A stretch of DNA of 64,000 nucleotides from DASWJZ01 sp963739005 (GTDB lineage Bacteria; Pseudomonadota; Alphaproteobacteria; Rhizobiales; Afifellaceae): assembly GCA_963739005.1 (NCBI GenBank), contig CAVTYQ010000002.1, forward strand, positions 806,001-870,000, written 5' to 3'. Below the pieces are notes generated by a model that worked only from the letters and a program-made list of their open reading frames with translations, did not search any database and had not been told where the DNA came from. Positions within the stretch are counted from its first letter, which is position 1. Each line of letters starts with the position of its first letter. Below are positions 17,619 to 26,513 of the stretch, one piece after another. A program made the position numbers and the translations under genes.

Positions 17619-18553
17619 CAGTCGCCTCCCCGCCGCGAGCGCAGGAGCCGCATCTGAAGCAGTGTCAAGGCGAGGATCGCCACGATCATCACCAGCGAGA
17701 TCGCCGCGGCAAAGCCGACCTTGTTGTTGGAACCGAAGACGTATTGCCAGACACGGTAGATCACGGTCGTCGTCGCGCCGGCGGGACCACCCCTGGTCAG
17801 AACGATCGCCGTATCGAAGACCTGAAATGCCCAGATGGTGGAGACGACGACGGCGAAGAAGATGATGCGGCGGAGGAGCGGCAGCGTGAGGAAGCGGAAG
17901 CGAGCGATGACCGACGCGCCATCGAGCTTGGCGGCCTGGTAGAGCTCCTCCGGAAGGCCGATGATCGCCGCCACGAAGAACATCGCCCAGTAGCCGACGT
18001 TCCGCCAGACGTCGAGCGCGATGAGAACGCCGAGCGCGGTGTCGACGCCGAGCCAGGTGACGGGCGGGAATCCGAAAAGCGCCAGCACGTCATTGAAAAG
18101 GCCGAAGTCCGAATTGGTCAGGAACAACCAGATCAGGCCCGCGACCACACCAGGCACGAGGACCGGGAAGTAGACGAGGAAGCGGTAGACGGCGCCGCCC
18201 CTTTCGAGGCGGGCCAGGAGCAGCGCGATGCCAAGGGCGCCGGCAAGGATCAACGGCACGGATGCGCCGGCGAAGACGAGCGTGTTCTTGATTGCCTGTG
18301 GAGCGCCGACGAGATCGGGGAGGCGCGTGAAATTCTTCAGTCCGACGAACCGGGTGCCGCCGTAGAGGCTCCCGAAGCGTGTGCTCCACCACACGGTGCC
18401 GAAGACGGGGACGACGAGAAACACCACGAAGAACGCGAACATCGGCCCGAGGAACATCCATCCGGCCAGTTCGCGTCGCAGCCGCGCCTTTCGGCGCAGC
18501 CGCGCATGCTCCTCAGGTGACAACCGCATGCGACGCGACTGAACATCCATCAC
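17618..18553 (-). CDS. Sugar ABC transporter permease (MalF/UgpA type)
   Basis: 311 residues with six predicted membrane helices. A basic N-terminus precedes helix 1 (FLGPMFAFFVVFLVVPVFG near residue 34), and the EAA loop reads EELYQAAKLDGASVIARFRF near residue 195. It is the CUT1 partner of the next permease. Two in-frame ATGs stand together at 18553 and 18550; either may start. It begins 53 bases after the binding-protein gene. Confidence 0.92.
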   Translation of the reverse strand: MMDVQSRRMRLSPEEHARLRRKARLRRELAGWMFLGPMFAFFVVFLVVPVFGTVWWSTRFGSLYGGTRFVGLKNFTRLPDLVGAPQAIKNTLVFAGASVPLILAGALGIALLLARLERGGAVYRFLVYFPVLVPGVVAGLIWLFLTNSDFGLFNDVLALFGFPPVTWLGVDTALGVLIALDVWRNVGYWAMFFVAAIIGLPEELYQAAKLDGASVIARFRFLTLPLLRRIIFFAVVVSTIWAFQVFDTAIVLTRGGPAGATTTVIYRVWQYVFGSNNKVGFAAAISLVMIVAILALTLLQMRLLRSRRGGD

Positions 18554-18606
18554 CGCCTCGCGTCGGCCGGCTCAGCAGGTGTTTACGCGGCAGCGACGCC
18601 GGCCAG

Positions 18607-19944
18607 CTAGTGTCCAGTCTCCTGCTGGACGATCTTTTCCACGTTGGCGATCGCCGCCTCGGCGGTCTCGTCGCCGCTGAAGCATTTCTGCACTTCAGCC
18701 CCCGCTAGCCCTTCGACGTCGGCCCAGCCGGTAAAGTTTTCCAGGCCGACCGCATATTTCTTGTAGGCGGGCAGCGCTTCCGCGAGCTGCGGCGCGGCGT
18801 TTGTGCCATAGCCGTTGTCGAGAGCGTCGGTGCGCGCCGGATAGGTGCCCGAATTGTCGGCCCAGTAGGCGTCGTTCTTGCTGTCGGTCCACCACTTCAC
18901 GACCTCCCACATCAGGTCCTGGTTATCGGACTTCGAGTTGATCATGTAATAGGTGATGTCGTTGAAGTTCATGCGGCCCGCCGCCTGCGGCGGATTTGGG
19001 ATAAGCTTCCATTTGAACGCAAGCGGCAGCTCCACCACGGTCGTGGCGGCGAGGTCGATCGACAGGATCGCCAGTTTGCCCGCGGCGAACGCGCCGGGCG
19101 CGTCGTCGTAGTTGTAGGTGCCGAGCGGCGCCGCGATCTTGTCGGTGAAGAGACTCGCCATGCGAGCCGTCGCGTCGATCACCTCCGGCTTGTTGACATT
19201 CGGGGCGCTTAGATCGGGCGTCAGGAAGGAACCGCCGGCGGCCCTCAGCACCTGGTACCATTCGCCGTACGGCTGCACGCCGAGAGCAATGCCGTAGACT
19301 TCGCCGGGCTTGTTCATCTTCGCTAGGCAGTCGCGAAACGTATCCCAGGAATTGGCGAAGGTTTCGTCGTAGCCGGCGGCGTTGACCATATCCATGTTCA
19401 CGAACAGGGCGCTCTCGACGTGGAAGCTGATCGGAAGCCCCATGATCTTCGGCCCGTACGATAGCGTCCGGTCCGCGTAGAGGTACTTCGCCTTCTCTTC
19501 GGCGAACGACGGATCGTTGACCCGCGTCGCGAGATCGACGAACGCGTCGCCGGCCTCGTAGTCCGGATAGCTGCTCTCCGTCGTCATGTAGACGTCGTGA
19601 GCGCCGGAGGCTGCGGAGGTGTTGATCTCCTGCGCGGCGGTTTCCCAGTCGTAGACTTTGAACTCGAACGTGACGTCCGGGTGGAGTGCGCTGAACCCTT
19701 CGGCGATCTTCTTCTGGTGGTCGACCTCGTTCGGCGACCACGGGCCGACGAGGAATCGCACATTGCCCTTGAAATCCATGCCCGCGGCCGCTGCCGGACT
19801 GATCTCTGCAACGAGCGAGGCAACCGTCGTCGCGGAGAGACCGAGCCCGAGGAGTCCCGTGACAAAGGTCCGGCGAGAAATCTTGCCCGCGGCCAAAGCG
19901 TCGGCAAGCGCTCGCGTCTCACGATGCAGGTTCCGTGTTGTCAT
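18607..19944 (-). CDS. Sugar-binding protein of ABC importer, Tat signal
   Basis: 445 residues. The N-terminus has a twin-arginine signal (KISRRTFVTGLLGLGLSAT) ending near AAAA at about residue 45, so the protein is probably folded before export to the periplasm. The mature part is a family 1 extracellular solute-binding protein (VRFLVGPWSPNEVDHQ, then HPDVTFEFKVYDW). It heads the operon binding protein-permease-permease-ATPase-glycosidase, all transcribed leftward. The start at 19944 was preferred because the Tat motif then begins about 22 residues in. The sugar specificity is unknown. Confidence 0.9.
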   Translation of the reverse strand: MTTRNLHRETRALADALAAGKISRRTFVTGLLGLGLSATTVASLVAEISPAAAAGMDFKGNVRFLVGPWSPNEVDHQKKIAEGFSALHPDVTFEFKVYDWETAAQEINTSAASGAHDVYMTTESSYPDYEAGDAFVDLATRVNDPSFAEEKAKYLYADRTLSYGPKIMGLPISFHVESALFVNMDMVNAAGYDETFANSWDTFRDCLAKMNKPGEVYGIALGVQPYGEWYQVLRAAGGSFLTPDLSAPNVNKPEVIDATARMASLFTDKIAAPLGTYNYDDAPGAFAAGKLAILSIDLAATTVVELPLAFKWKLIPNPPQAAGRMNFNDITYYMINSKSDNQDLMWEVVKWWTDSKNDAYWADNSGTYPARTDALDNGYGTNAAPQLAEALPAYKKYAVGLENFTGWADVEGLAGAEVQKCFSGDETAEAAIANVEKIVQQETGH

Positions 19945-20004
19945 GCGATCCCCCAATCGCCACCCACGCGGGCGGCCTTGCAGAAGGCAGCATGTACGGC
20001 GTTG

Positions 20005-20132
20005 CAGTACAATGCGCCCAGCGATTATGGCCCGGCGGTCGCGCGAGTCAATCAAGCCATTCCCCGCGCTCGGGAGGCTGCTTGATTTCGCCGCGTCGAT
20101 TGCGCAAAGACTGTCCAAATCGAATTGTACTG
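20005..20132. promoter_or_regulatory. Inverted-repeat operator candidate in divergent promoter
   Basis: CAGTACAAT at 20005-20013 and its exact reverse complement ATTGTACTG at 20124-20132 frame the 213-base gap between the sugar ABC operon (start 19944) and the MocR gene (start 20158). With two flanking bases also shared (both read CAGTACAATnCG in the same sense), the copies look like two binding sites of one regulator, one near each promoter. MocR, encoded next door, is the obvious candidate. Seen directly as sequence; the protein-DNA link is inferred. Confidence 0.5.
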
Positions 20133-20157
20133 ATCAAAGGACAAGCACGAGACGCGC

Positions 20158-21576
20158 ATGGACGAATGGTACTCCGATTGGCAGCTGCGCCGCGGCGAGG
20201 TCTACAGCTCGCTGGCGGACACGCTCGAGCAGGCGATCCGCAGCGGCCGCCTTCCTGCCGGTGCGCGGCTGCCCACGCATCGCGATCTCGCCAAGCGCCT
20301 CGGGGTCGCCGTCAGCACGGTCTCGCGGGCTTATTCAGCGGCGACGGACCGCGGGCTGATCGACGGAGCCGTCGGCCGCGGCACATTCGTGCTCGCCAGC
20401 ACGGCGGCCCAGTATCCAAGTGCAAACAGGGACGGCCTGAAGCCGCTCGAGCGGCTCTACCTGCCGCTCATGCAGCGGGAAGACGCCATCGATCTCAGCC
20501 TGAACGAACCGCTCGCCGATGGTACCGAAGAGCGTCTGCGAACCGCGCTCAAGGCTCTGACCCTCAAGGGCGATCTCAATCACCTCGCACACTATCAGCC
20601 GCCGCAGGGTCAGCTTGAATATCGCGTCGCGGGCGCCACCTGGCTTCGCGAGCTCGATCTCGACGTGTCGGCCGATGACGTCTACGCCGTTCCCGGCGGC
20701 CAGACCGCGCTGATGACGATCTTTCTCGGTCTCGCGCGCCCCGGCGACTCGGTGCTGGCGGAAGAGCTCACTTGGCCGGGCGCGCTCGCCGTGGGCAGGC
20801 TCGCCGGCATTCGCCTGCTGCCGGTCGCCATCGACGATGAAGGCATGGTTCCTGAGGCCTTCGAGGCCGCGTGCGCCGCCCATCGACCGCGCTTCGTCTA
20901 TACAATGCCGACCCTGCACAATCCGACAACGGCGACCGTCGGCCTCGGCCGGCGCAGAGAGATCGTGCGAATCGCGCGCGCCCACAACGTTCTCATCGCG
21001 GAAGACGACGCCTACGGCTTTCTGGTCGAGCCGCGGCCAACGACTTATTGCGAGCTGGCGCGCGACATCACCGTCTATCTGACCAGCCTATCCAAATCGA
21101 TTGCTCCGGCACTCCGCGTCGGCTTCATGACCGTTCCCCCGCGGCTCCACAAAACACTCCGCGCGGCAACGCGGGCGACGACGGCGATGGTTTCGCCGGT
21201 CCTTCTCGAGCTTGCGGCCGAGATGATCCGCAGTGGCGCCGGCCGTGAAGCGATGCAATTCCAAGCGGCGGCCGCGCGCAGGCGGCAGAAGCTCGCCGCA
21301 TCGATCCTCGGCCAGGCCAATTCGGCACCGAGCTCGATGCACTTCTGGCTGCGGCTCCCGTCGGATATCAGGAACGCCGCCTTCGTCGCCGACGCCCTCG
21401 CGCAGGGCGTTGCGGTGACGCCCGGCGACGTGTTCTCCGTCGTTCCCGGCCATGATCCGGGTGGTGTACGACTATGTCTCTGCGCCGAGACCAGCGAGCG
21501 CCGCGTTGAGCACGCGCTGATGACGCTCGGGCAAATACTGCAAGGGGACCAAGGCTCGGCGCGGGCGATCGTCTAG
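20158..21576 (+). CDS. MocR-family regulator (GntR HTH fused to aminotransferase fold)
   Basis: 472 residues. Residues 12-80 are a GntR winged helix (LPAGARLPTHRDLAKRLGVA, then VSTVSRAYSAATDRGLI), and the rest is a fold-type I aminotransferase domain in which PLP binds a lysine in TSLSKSIAPALRVGF near residue 320. MocR proteins use PLP, sometimes with an amino compound, as effector. It is divergent from the sugar ABC operon and convergent with phzF, with stops sharing CTAG at 21573-21576. EnuR, the ectoine regulator, belongs to this family, so control of the nearby ectoine genes is possible but not shown. Confidence 0.88.
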   Translation: MDEWYSDWQLRRGEVYSSLADTLEQAIRSGRLPAGARLPTHRDLAKRLGVAVSTVSRAYSAATDRGLIDGAVGRGTFVLASTAAQYPSANRDGLKPLERLYLPLMQREDAIDLSLNEPLADGTEERLRTALKALTLKGDLNHLAHYQPPQGQLEYRVAGATWLRELDLDVSADDVYAVPGGQTALMTIFLGLARPGDSVLAEELTWPGALAVGRLAGIRLLPVAIDDEGMVPEAFEAACAAHRPRFVYTMPTLHNPTTATVGLGRRREIVRIARAHNVLIAEDDAYGFLVEPRPTTYCELARDITVYLTSLSKSIAPALRVGFMTVPPRLHKTLRAATRATTAMVSPVLLELAAEMIRSGAGREAMQFQAAAARRRQKLAASILGQANSAPSSMHFWLRLPSDIRNAAFVADALAQGVAVTPGDVFSVVPGHDPGGVRLCLCAETSERRVEHALMTLGQILQGDQGSARAIV

Positions 21577-22416
21577 ACGAGTTGCGGCAGCTGCTCCGGG
21601 CGCTTCTCCGCCGATGGCGCGATCGCATCCGCGACGTTGATGGTGCCCTTCAGGTAGAAAGCGCACCGTCCCCCGAGCCGTACGCGGTCACCCTCCAGCG
21701 AACAGAAGAGCTCGCCGCCGCGTGCCGAAAGCTGAAGCGCGTGATGCCGAGCGCGCGCCAGTCGCTTCGACCAGTAGGGGACGAGCGAAAGGTGCGCCGA
21801 TCCGCACACCGGATCCTCGGGCAGCCCTTCCTTCGGCGCAAAGGCGCGGGAGACGAAATCCGCATTCTTGCCGGACGCAGTGACGATGACGGCGTCCCGG
21901 TCGAGGCGCATCAGGCCGTCCATGTCCGGCGCGAGGGCGGCGACCGTTGCTTCGTCCTCAACGACGACGAGATATTGTGAGTCGTTCGCGAGCACCTCCG
22001 TGAAGGTGGCGCCGAGGGCGTTCGCGAGCCCGGAGGGGACGGATACGGAGCGCGGCGGCACGGCAGGAAGCTCGATCGCAAAGAGCTCGTCGGCGGAGCG
22101 GGAGACGACGAGCGTACCGGCTCGACGTCTGAGGGTGGCCGACGACCGACCCGGACGAAGCTCGGTAAGAACGACGGCCGCGGCGGCCAGCGAAGCATGT
22201 CCGACGAGCGCCAGTTCACCGATCGGCGCGAAGTAGCGGATGTCGATGAGATCGCCGCGATCCCTCAGGAACGCCGGTGGTGGAGATGTTGTGCTCTGCC
22301 GCGATCGCCGTCAGGATCGCATCGTCGGGCCACTCGTCGAGGCAGCAGACGACGGCCGGGTTGCCGGCGAACACTTCTCCCGTGAACGCGTCGATCTGAA
22401 AGACAGGCAGCTTCAT
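21573..22416 (-). pseudogene. PhzF-family isomerase, single-base frameshift
   Basis: The frame opens at 22416 with a typical PhzF start (VFQIDAFTGEVFAGNPAVVC) and continues as far as EHNISTT; one extra base at about 22274-22277 then shifts it. Removing one base restores AFLRDRGDLIDIRYFAP, GHASLAAAAVV and, near the end, EDPVCGSAHLSL, giving a 280-residue protein of normal family length. The PhzF motif normally reads NLSETAF with a catalytic Glu; here the aligned residues are NISTTAF, so the Glu is also missing. Either the gene is broken, or the indel is a sequence error in a catalytically divergent member. Confidence 0.75.
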
Positions 22417-22540
22417 CGATCGCGAACCCCCGCAGGGACGGCACGGTCGCTTCGCGCCGGGCGTCTTCTAGCTTTCAAATCGCGTGGCGGGAAGTCCGCT
22501 CGCCCAGTGCAGCGGGAGAGATACCTGCCGCCGGCAACTC

Positions 22541-23533
22541 CTACGACTTGCGCGCAGCAACAACGCTGACGCAGTCGCCAATGCCGACGAGACCGGGAAA
22601 ATGACGCGCCGCCAGGATGCCGTCCATCCGTGCGCGATACTCGTCGGGGCGCGTGCCGAGCCGGTCGATCGCGTGTACTCGCGTCAGAAGATCGCCCGTC
22701 CGGACCGGCGCCCCGAGGTCGACCATGGGCTCGACCATGCCGGCCGACAGGCTGAAGGTGAAGCAGTCAGCGCCCGGCATCGCAAGCTCGACGGATTGTG
22801 AGCGCTCGACCTCTCCGGCCAGGATGCCGGCATGCTTCAGGAAATTCTCGACGCCGCGCTTCGCGATCGCAACGGTCTGCGCCGTTGCCGTCCCGCCGCC
22901 GCCGATCTCGGTGGTGACGAAGACCTTGCCCGCTGCCTCCGCCGCCGTGTCGTACATGCCGCCGGCGTCGATCTCCAGCATCGTCATCGCATAGGGCGCT
23001 CCGAAGGCGTCGCGCGCCGCCATGGAACGCGCCTGCTGATCCGCGTCCGCAAGCACGTGGCACGCCGCGAACGGCAGGAAGTTCAGGCTCCGTCCGCCGG
23101 AATGGAAGTCGAGCACCGTGTCGGCCATCGGCAGTAGCGTGCGCTGGAAATAGTCGGCGATCTTCTCGGTCGGCGTACCGTCCGGACGGCCGGGAAAGAT
23201 GCGGTTCATGTTGAGCCCGTCGATGGGCGAGAGCCGGCGCCCGGCGCGAAACGCCGGGTAGTTCATGTAGGGAACGATGATGACGCGGCCGCTCACTGCG
23301 TCGGCCGTCAGGCGGCCCGCGAGATCGACAAGCGCGATCGGTCCCTCGTATTCGTCGCCGTGGTTCCCCCCGGTCAGGAGCGCGGTCGGCCCGTCGCCGT
23401 TCCTGATCACCGCGATCGGGATCATCAGGTTGCCCCAGGCGGATTCGTCTCGGCTGAAGGGCAATCGCAGGAATCCGTGCTGGACGCCGTCCGCCTTGAA
23501 GTCGACGGTCGCGACGATCGGGTTCGCCTTCAC
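22541..23533 (-). CDS. doeB: N-acetyl-diaminobutyrate deacetylase (ectoine degradation)
   Basis: 330 residues of the succinylglutamate desuccinylase/aspartoacylase (M14-like zinc) family. GGNHGDEYEGP near residue 56 supplies the zinc His and Glu, and DFHSGGRSLNF near residue 145 the second His; NMNRIFPG is another family motif. In ectoine breakdown DoeB removes acetate from N-alpha-acetyl-diaminobutyrate produced by DoeA. It is the last gene of the leftward ectoine arm and its ATG overlaps the GntR stop. Length and context match DoeB/EutE; general aspartoacylase-like activity is the alternative. Confidence 0.85.
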   Translation of the reverse strand: MKANPIVATVDFKADGVQHGFLRLPFSRDESAWGNLMIPIAVIRNGDGPTALLTGGNHGDEYEGPIALVDLAGRLTADAVSGRVIIVPYMNYPAFRAGRRLSPIDGLNMNRIFPGRPDGTPTEKIADYFQRTLLPMADTVLDFHSGGRSLNFLPFAACHVLADADQQARSMAARDAFGAPYAMTMLEIDAGGMYDTAAEAAGKVFVTTEIGGGGTATAQTVAIAKRGVENFLKHAGILAGEVERSQSVELAMPGADCFTFSLSAGMVEPMVDLGAPVRTGDLLTRVHAIDRLGTRPDEYRARMDGILAARHFPGLVGIGDCVSVVAARKS

Positions 23534-24264
23534 CGCGCCGGCTCTGAGTCTTCGGTGAGATCCTCGCGATGATCCGCGTAGCGCATCATGCGCGTGAAGC
23601 TCATCGAGATGTGGCTTCTCCGGATGTGGCCGACGGAGGCGAGGTCGCCGATCTCCATCGCGGCGAGGATGTCCTGCATCTCGCGCCGGAACGCCGCGAA
23701 CTCCTCCTGCAGATTGAGTTGCGGCATCAGCTTCAGGATGATGCGCGAGGTCTGGAAATAGAGGCGCTCGCTGATCTCGCGGAGCGGCTGGTTGCCGGTC
23801 ATCGCGCTGATTTCGGAGAAGAAGTCCATGTTGAGCCGCGCAAACGCCTTGTGGTCGGCGTCACGCGGAAGCGTATCGAGCCGCGCGATCAGCGTGCGGA
23901 TGCGCTCAAGGTCCGCCTCGCTCCGTGGGATCGGCGACAGCCGCCCGACGAGGACGGCGAGCTCAAGCCGCAGACGGTAGACCTGGTCGAGCTCGTCGAT
24001 CTCGACGTCGGTCACGATGTTGCCGACGCCGTGGCGCGCCTCGATCAGCCCCTCCGCTTCGAGCCGCCCAAGAACGCGGCGCACCGGCGTGCGGCTCAAC
24101 GCGAACTCCTCCGCCAGCTCCTCCTCGGAAAGGCGCGTTCCCGGCGGATATTCAAGGAGGCAGATGCGGTCGCGCAGTGTGCGGTAGATGCGCTCGAAGC
24201 GCTCGCGCGCGAGCGAGGTCGGCGGCCGCTTAGCGCGCTTCGGCGGCGTCGCGGCGTCGTTCAC
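23530..24264 (-). CDS. GntR/FCD-family regulator of the ectoine locus
   Basis: 244 residues. Residues about 20-85 are a GntR winged helix (LEYPPGTRLSEEELAEEF, then SRTPVRRVLGRLEAEGLIE), and residues about 100-225 the all-helical FCD ligand domain typical of FadR-like regulators of catabolism. Its start overlaps the ehuA stop, and its stop overlaps the doeB start, so it is made together with the importer. A 13-bp box repeated in the ehuB-doeA gap is its likely binding site. The inducer is probably an ectoine breakdown product; that is inferred. Confidence 0.85.
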   Translation of the reverse strand: MNDAATPPKRAKRPPTSLARERFERIYRTLRDRICLLEYPPGTRLSEEELAEEFALSRTPVRRVLGRLEAEGLIEARHGVGNIVTDVEIDELDQVYRLRLELAVLVGRLSPIPRSEADLERIRTLIARLDTLPRDADHKAFARLNMDFFSEISAMTGNQPLREISERLYFQTSRIILKLMPQLNLQEEFAAFRREMQDILAAMEIGDLASVGHIRRSHISMSFTRMMRYADHREDLTEDSEPAR

Positions 24265-25064
24265 ATCGCCTCCAGGACGGCGCTCAGGAACTGCTGCGTG
24301 CGCTCGTTCTCCGGCGCGCCGAAAAGCTTCTCAGGCGGGCCTTCCTCGGCGATCTTGCCGCCGTAGAAGAAGCAGACGCGATCGGCGAATTCCTTGGCGA
24401 AGCCCATCTGGTGGGTGACCATGAGCATGGTGAGATCGTGCTCCGCGCCGAGCTTGCGGATGACGGACAGAACCTCGCCGACGAGCTCCGGATCGAGCGC
24501 CGATGTCACCTCGTCGAAGAGCATGATCTTCGGCCGCATCGCGCAGGCGCGGGCGATCGCCACGCGCTGCTGCTGGCCGCCGGAAAGCTGGCTCGGATAA
24601 TGATGCAGCTTGTCGGCGAGCCCGACCATTTCGAGGAGCTCCGTGGCGCGCGCCTCGGCTTCGCGCTTCGGAAGTTTCAGCACCGTGACCGGCGCCTCCA
24701 TGCAGTTCTTCAGCGCCGTCATGTGCGGGAAAAGATTGAAGTGCTGGAAGACCATGCCGATCTTGCCGCGCATGCGCCGCAAGTGGCGAGGATCGGCGGG
24801 CACCATCCCGCCGTTCTTCTTCATGTGCGTGAGCGGTTCGCCATCGACCCAGATGACCCCATCGTTGATCGTCTCAAGCGTCATCAGCATCCGAAGCACG
24901 GTCGTCTTTCCAGAGCCCGACGGTCCGATGATCGCGACCTTCTCGCCGGCGCCGATATCGAGGTCAAGCTGATCGAGGACGGCGAGCGCACCGTAGCGCT
25001 TGGTGACCTTCTCGAAGCGGACCATCGGCTGGCCGCCCTTGGAGGGTACGTCGGATGCGCTCAT
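24261..25064 (-). CDS. ehuA: Ectoine/hydroxyectoine ABC transporter ATP-binding protein
   Basis: 267 residues. Walker A GPSGSGKTT near residue 50, Q-loop FQHFNLFPHM, signature LSGGQQQRVA, Walker B IMLFDEVTSALDP and the switch histidine VTHQM are all intact, in the HisP/GlnQ-type polar amino-acid importer form. It is coupled by four-base overlaps to ehuD upstream and to the GntR gene downstream. The ectoine assignment comes from its place beside doeA/doeB and ehuBCD rather than from residues in this subunit. Confidence 0.88.
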   Translation of the reverse strand: MSASDVPSKGGQPMVRFEKVTKRYGALAVLDQLDLDIGAGEKVAIIGPSGSGKTTVLRMLMTLETINDGVIWVDGEPLTHMKKNGGMVPADPRHLRRMRGKIGMVFQHFNLFPHMTALKNCMEAPVTVLKLPKREAEARATELLEMVGLADKLHHYPSQLSGGQQQRVAIARACAMRPKIMLFDEVTSALDPELVGEVLSVIRKLGAEHDLTMLMVTHQMGFAKEFADRVCFFYGGKIAEEGPPEKLFGAPENERTQQFLSAVLEAM

Positions 25065-25735
25065 CGCTTATGACCTCCGCGGCGGTTCAGCCAATTCTCC
25101 ACCTGGCGGATTCCCGCTGCGGTAATGAGGCTGAAGACGAGAAAGAAGATGCCCACGAGCGTGATCGGCTCGGTGTAGCGGAAATTCTCCGAGCCCAGGA
25201 TCTTCGCCGTCTGCATCAGCTCCAGGACGGCGATGGCGGAGAGGAGCGGCGTCTCCTTGAAGAGCGCGACGAGGTAGTTGCCGAGCGCCGGCACGACGGG
25301 CGGGATCGCCTGCGGGATGATGATGTCGCGGAAGGCGTGATAGGGGCTCAAGTTGAGCGCCGTCGACGCCTCCCATTGCCCGCGCGGGATGTTGGCGAGC
25401 CCGGCGCGGTAGACCTCGGAGCAATAGGTCCCGTAGTGGAGGCCGAGTGCGAGAACGCCCGCCGTCATCGCCGACAGGTTCACGCCGAACTCCGGAAACA
25501 CGAAGAAGATGAAGAAGATCTGGATCAGGAGCGGCGTCGAGCGAACGAATTCCACGAAGCCTGCAGTCGGGATGGAGACCCAGTTCGACTTCGACATCCG
25601 AAGAATCGCAAGGAGAAGCCCGAATGTCGCCGCGAGTAGGAAACCGAGGAACGTCGCCTCGATGGTGACGATCGAAGCCTTGGCGAGAACCGGGAGAATC
25701 TCCCAGGTGTAGCCCCAGTCCCAGAGCTTGGTCAT
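25061..25735 (-). CDS. ehuD: Ectoine ABC transporter permease
   Basis: 224 residues of the HisMQ permease family with about five membrane segments. The permease loop reads RGQWEASTALNLSPYHAFRD near residue 135, followed by IIIPQAIPPVVPALGN. The ATG at 25735 overlaps the ehuC stop by ATGA; a much longer open frame upstream is only antisense-like read-through in another frame of ehuC. It pairs with EhuC to form the membrane channel. Confidence 0.88.
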   Translation of the reverse strand: MTKLWDWGYTWEILPVLAKASIVTIEATFLGFLLAATFGLLLAILRMSKSNWVSIPTAGFVEFVRSTPLLIQIFFIFFVFPEFGVNLSAMTAGVLALGLHYGTYCSEVYRAGLANIPRGQWEASTALNLSPYHAFRDIIIPQAIPPVVPALGNYLVALFKETPLLSAIAVLELMQTAKILGSENFRYTEPITLVGIFFLVFSLITAAGIRQVENWLNRRGGHKR

Positions 25736-26457
25736 GCGCGTCCCCGCGCCATGCCGCGCGCCGTCCGCTCCTCGAGCGTGCGCATGGCGACCGTGATGAC
25801 CGACGCGATGGCGAGATAGAAGACGAGCACGATTGAGAAAATCTCGACCGTGCGGAAGGTGGTCGCGTTCATCTGCTGCGCCTTGAAGGCGAGGTCGGAG
25901 ATGGTGATCAGCGAGACGAGCGACGTCGCCTTCAAGAGTTCGATGAAGAGATTCCCCCAAGGCGGGATCATGCTCACGATCGCCTGTGGGATGATGATGC
26001 GCCGCAGCGCCGTCATCTGCGTCATGTTGAGCGCGGTCGAAGCCTCCCATTGTCCGCGCTGCACCGAGCCGATTGCGCCGCGCACGACTTCCGCGCCGTA
26101 AGCCCCGACGTTCAGCCCGAGCGTCAGGATCGCAACCGTCAGCGGCTCGAGCAGGATGCCGAAATGCGGGAGCACGAAGAAGAGCCAGAAGAGCTGCACC
26201 AAGGCCGAGGTGCCGCGGAACACCTCGATATAGCCGACCGCCAGCCAGCGCGCCGGCCACGGCCCGTACATCTTCGCGATCGCGGCGACGAACGCCGTGA
26301 TCACGGCGAGGATGCAACCGCCGACGGTGATCTCGATGGTGACGAGCGCGCCTTCAAGAAGGCCGGGAAGGAAAACACGGAACGTTGCGAAGCTCGCAAC
26401 GACCAGTCCCGCCGTGAACGCGACAATGGCGCAGATCGTCAGCTGGCGCAGCTGCAC
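25732..26457 (-). CDS. ehuC: Ectoine ABC transporter permease
   Basis: 241 residues, five or six membrane segments, HisMQ family. The coupling loop is RGQWEASTALNMTQMTALRR near residue 155, almost the same as in EhuD, and IIIPQAIVSMIPPWGN follows. It begins 56 bases after the end of ehuB with a stable hairpin in the gap, and it is coupled to ehuD by a four-base overlap. Confidence 0.88.
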   Translation of the reverse strand: MQLRQLTICAIVAFTAGLVVASFATFRVFLPGLLEGALVTIEITVGGCILAVITAFVAAIAKMYGPWPARWLAVGYIEVFRGTSALVQLFWLFFVLPHFGILLEPLTVAILTLGLNVGAYGAEVVRGAIGSVQRGQWEASTALNMTQMTALRRIIIPQAIVSMIPPWGNLFIELLKATSLVSLITISDLAFKAQQMNATTFRTVEIFSIVLVFYLAIASVITVAMRTLEERTARGMARGRA

Positions 26458-26477
26458 GGCTCATCCCCCAAGGGGAC

Positions 26478-26502
26478 GCCCTGCCGGGGAGGACGGCAGG
26501 GC
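26478..26502 (-). promoter_or_regulatory. Intercistronic hairpin between ehuB and ehuC
   Basis: GCCCTGCC and GGCAGGGC form a perfect 8-bp GC-rich stem with a 9-base loop, 11 bases after the ehuB stop. No T-run follows in the direction of transcription, so it is more likely a 3' stabilising hairpin that lets the binding-protein message outlast that of the permeases, as in other binding-protein operons, than a terminator. Confidence 0.55.
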
Positions 26503-26513
26503 GCAGATCGCGC

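Noticed and set aside
20158..21576. MocR gene as EnuR, the ectoine regulator
   Set aside because: EnuR belongs to this family, but the gene is separated from the ectoine arm by phzF and the locus has its own GntR/FCD gene; left as unassigned.
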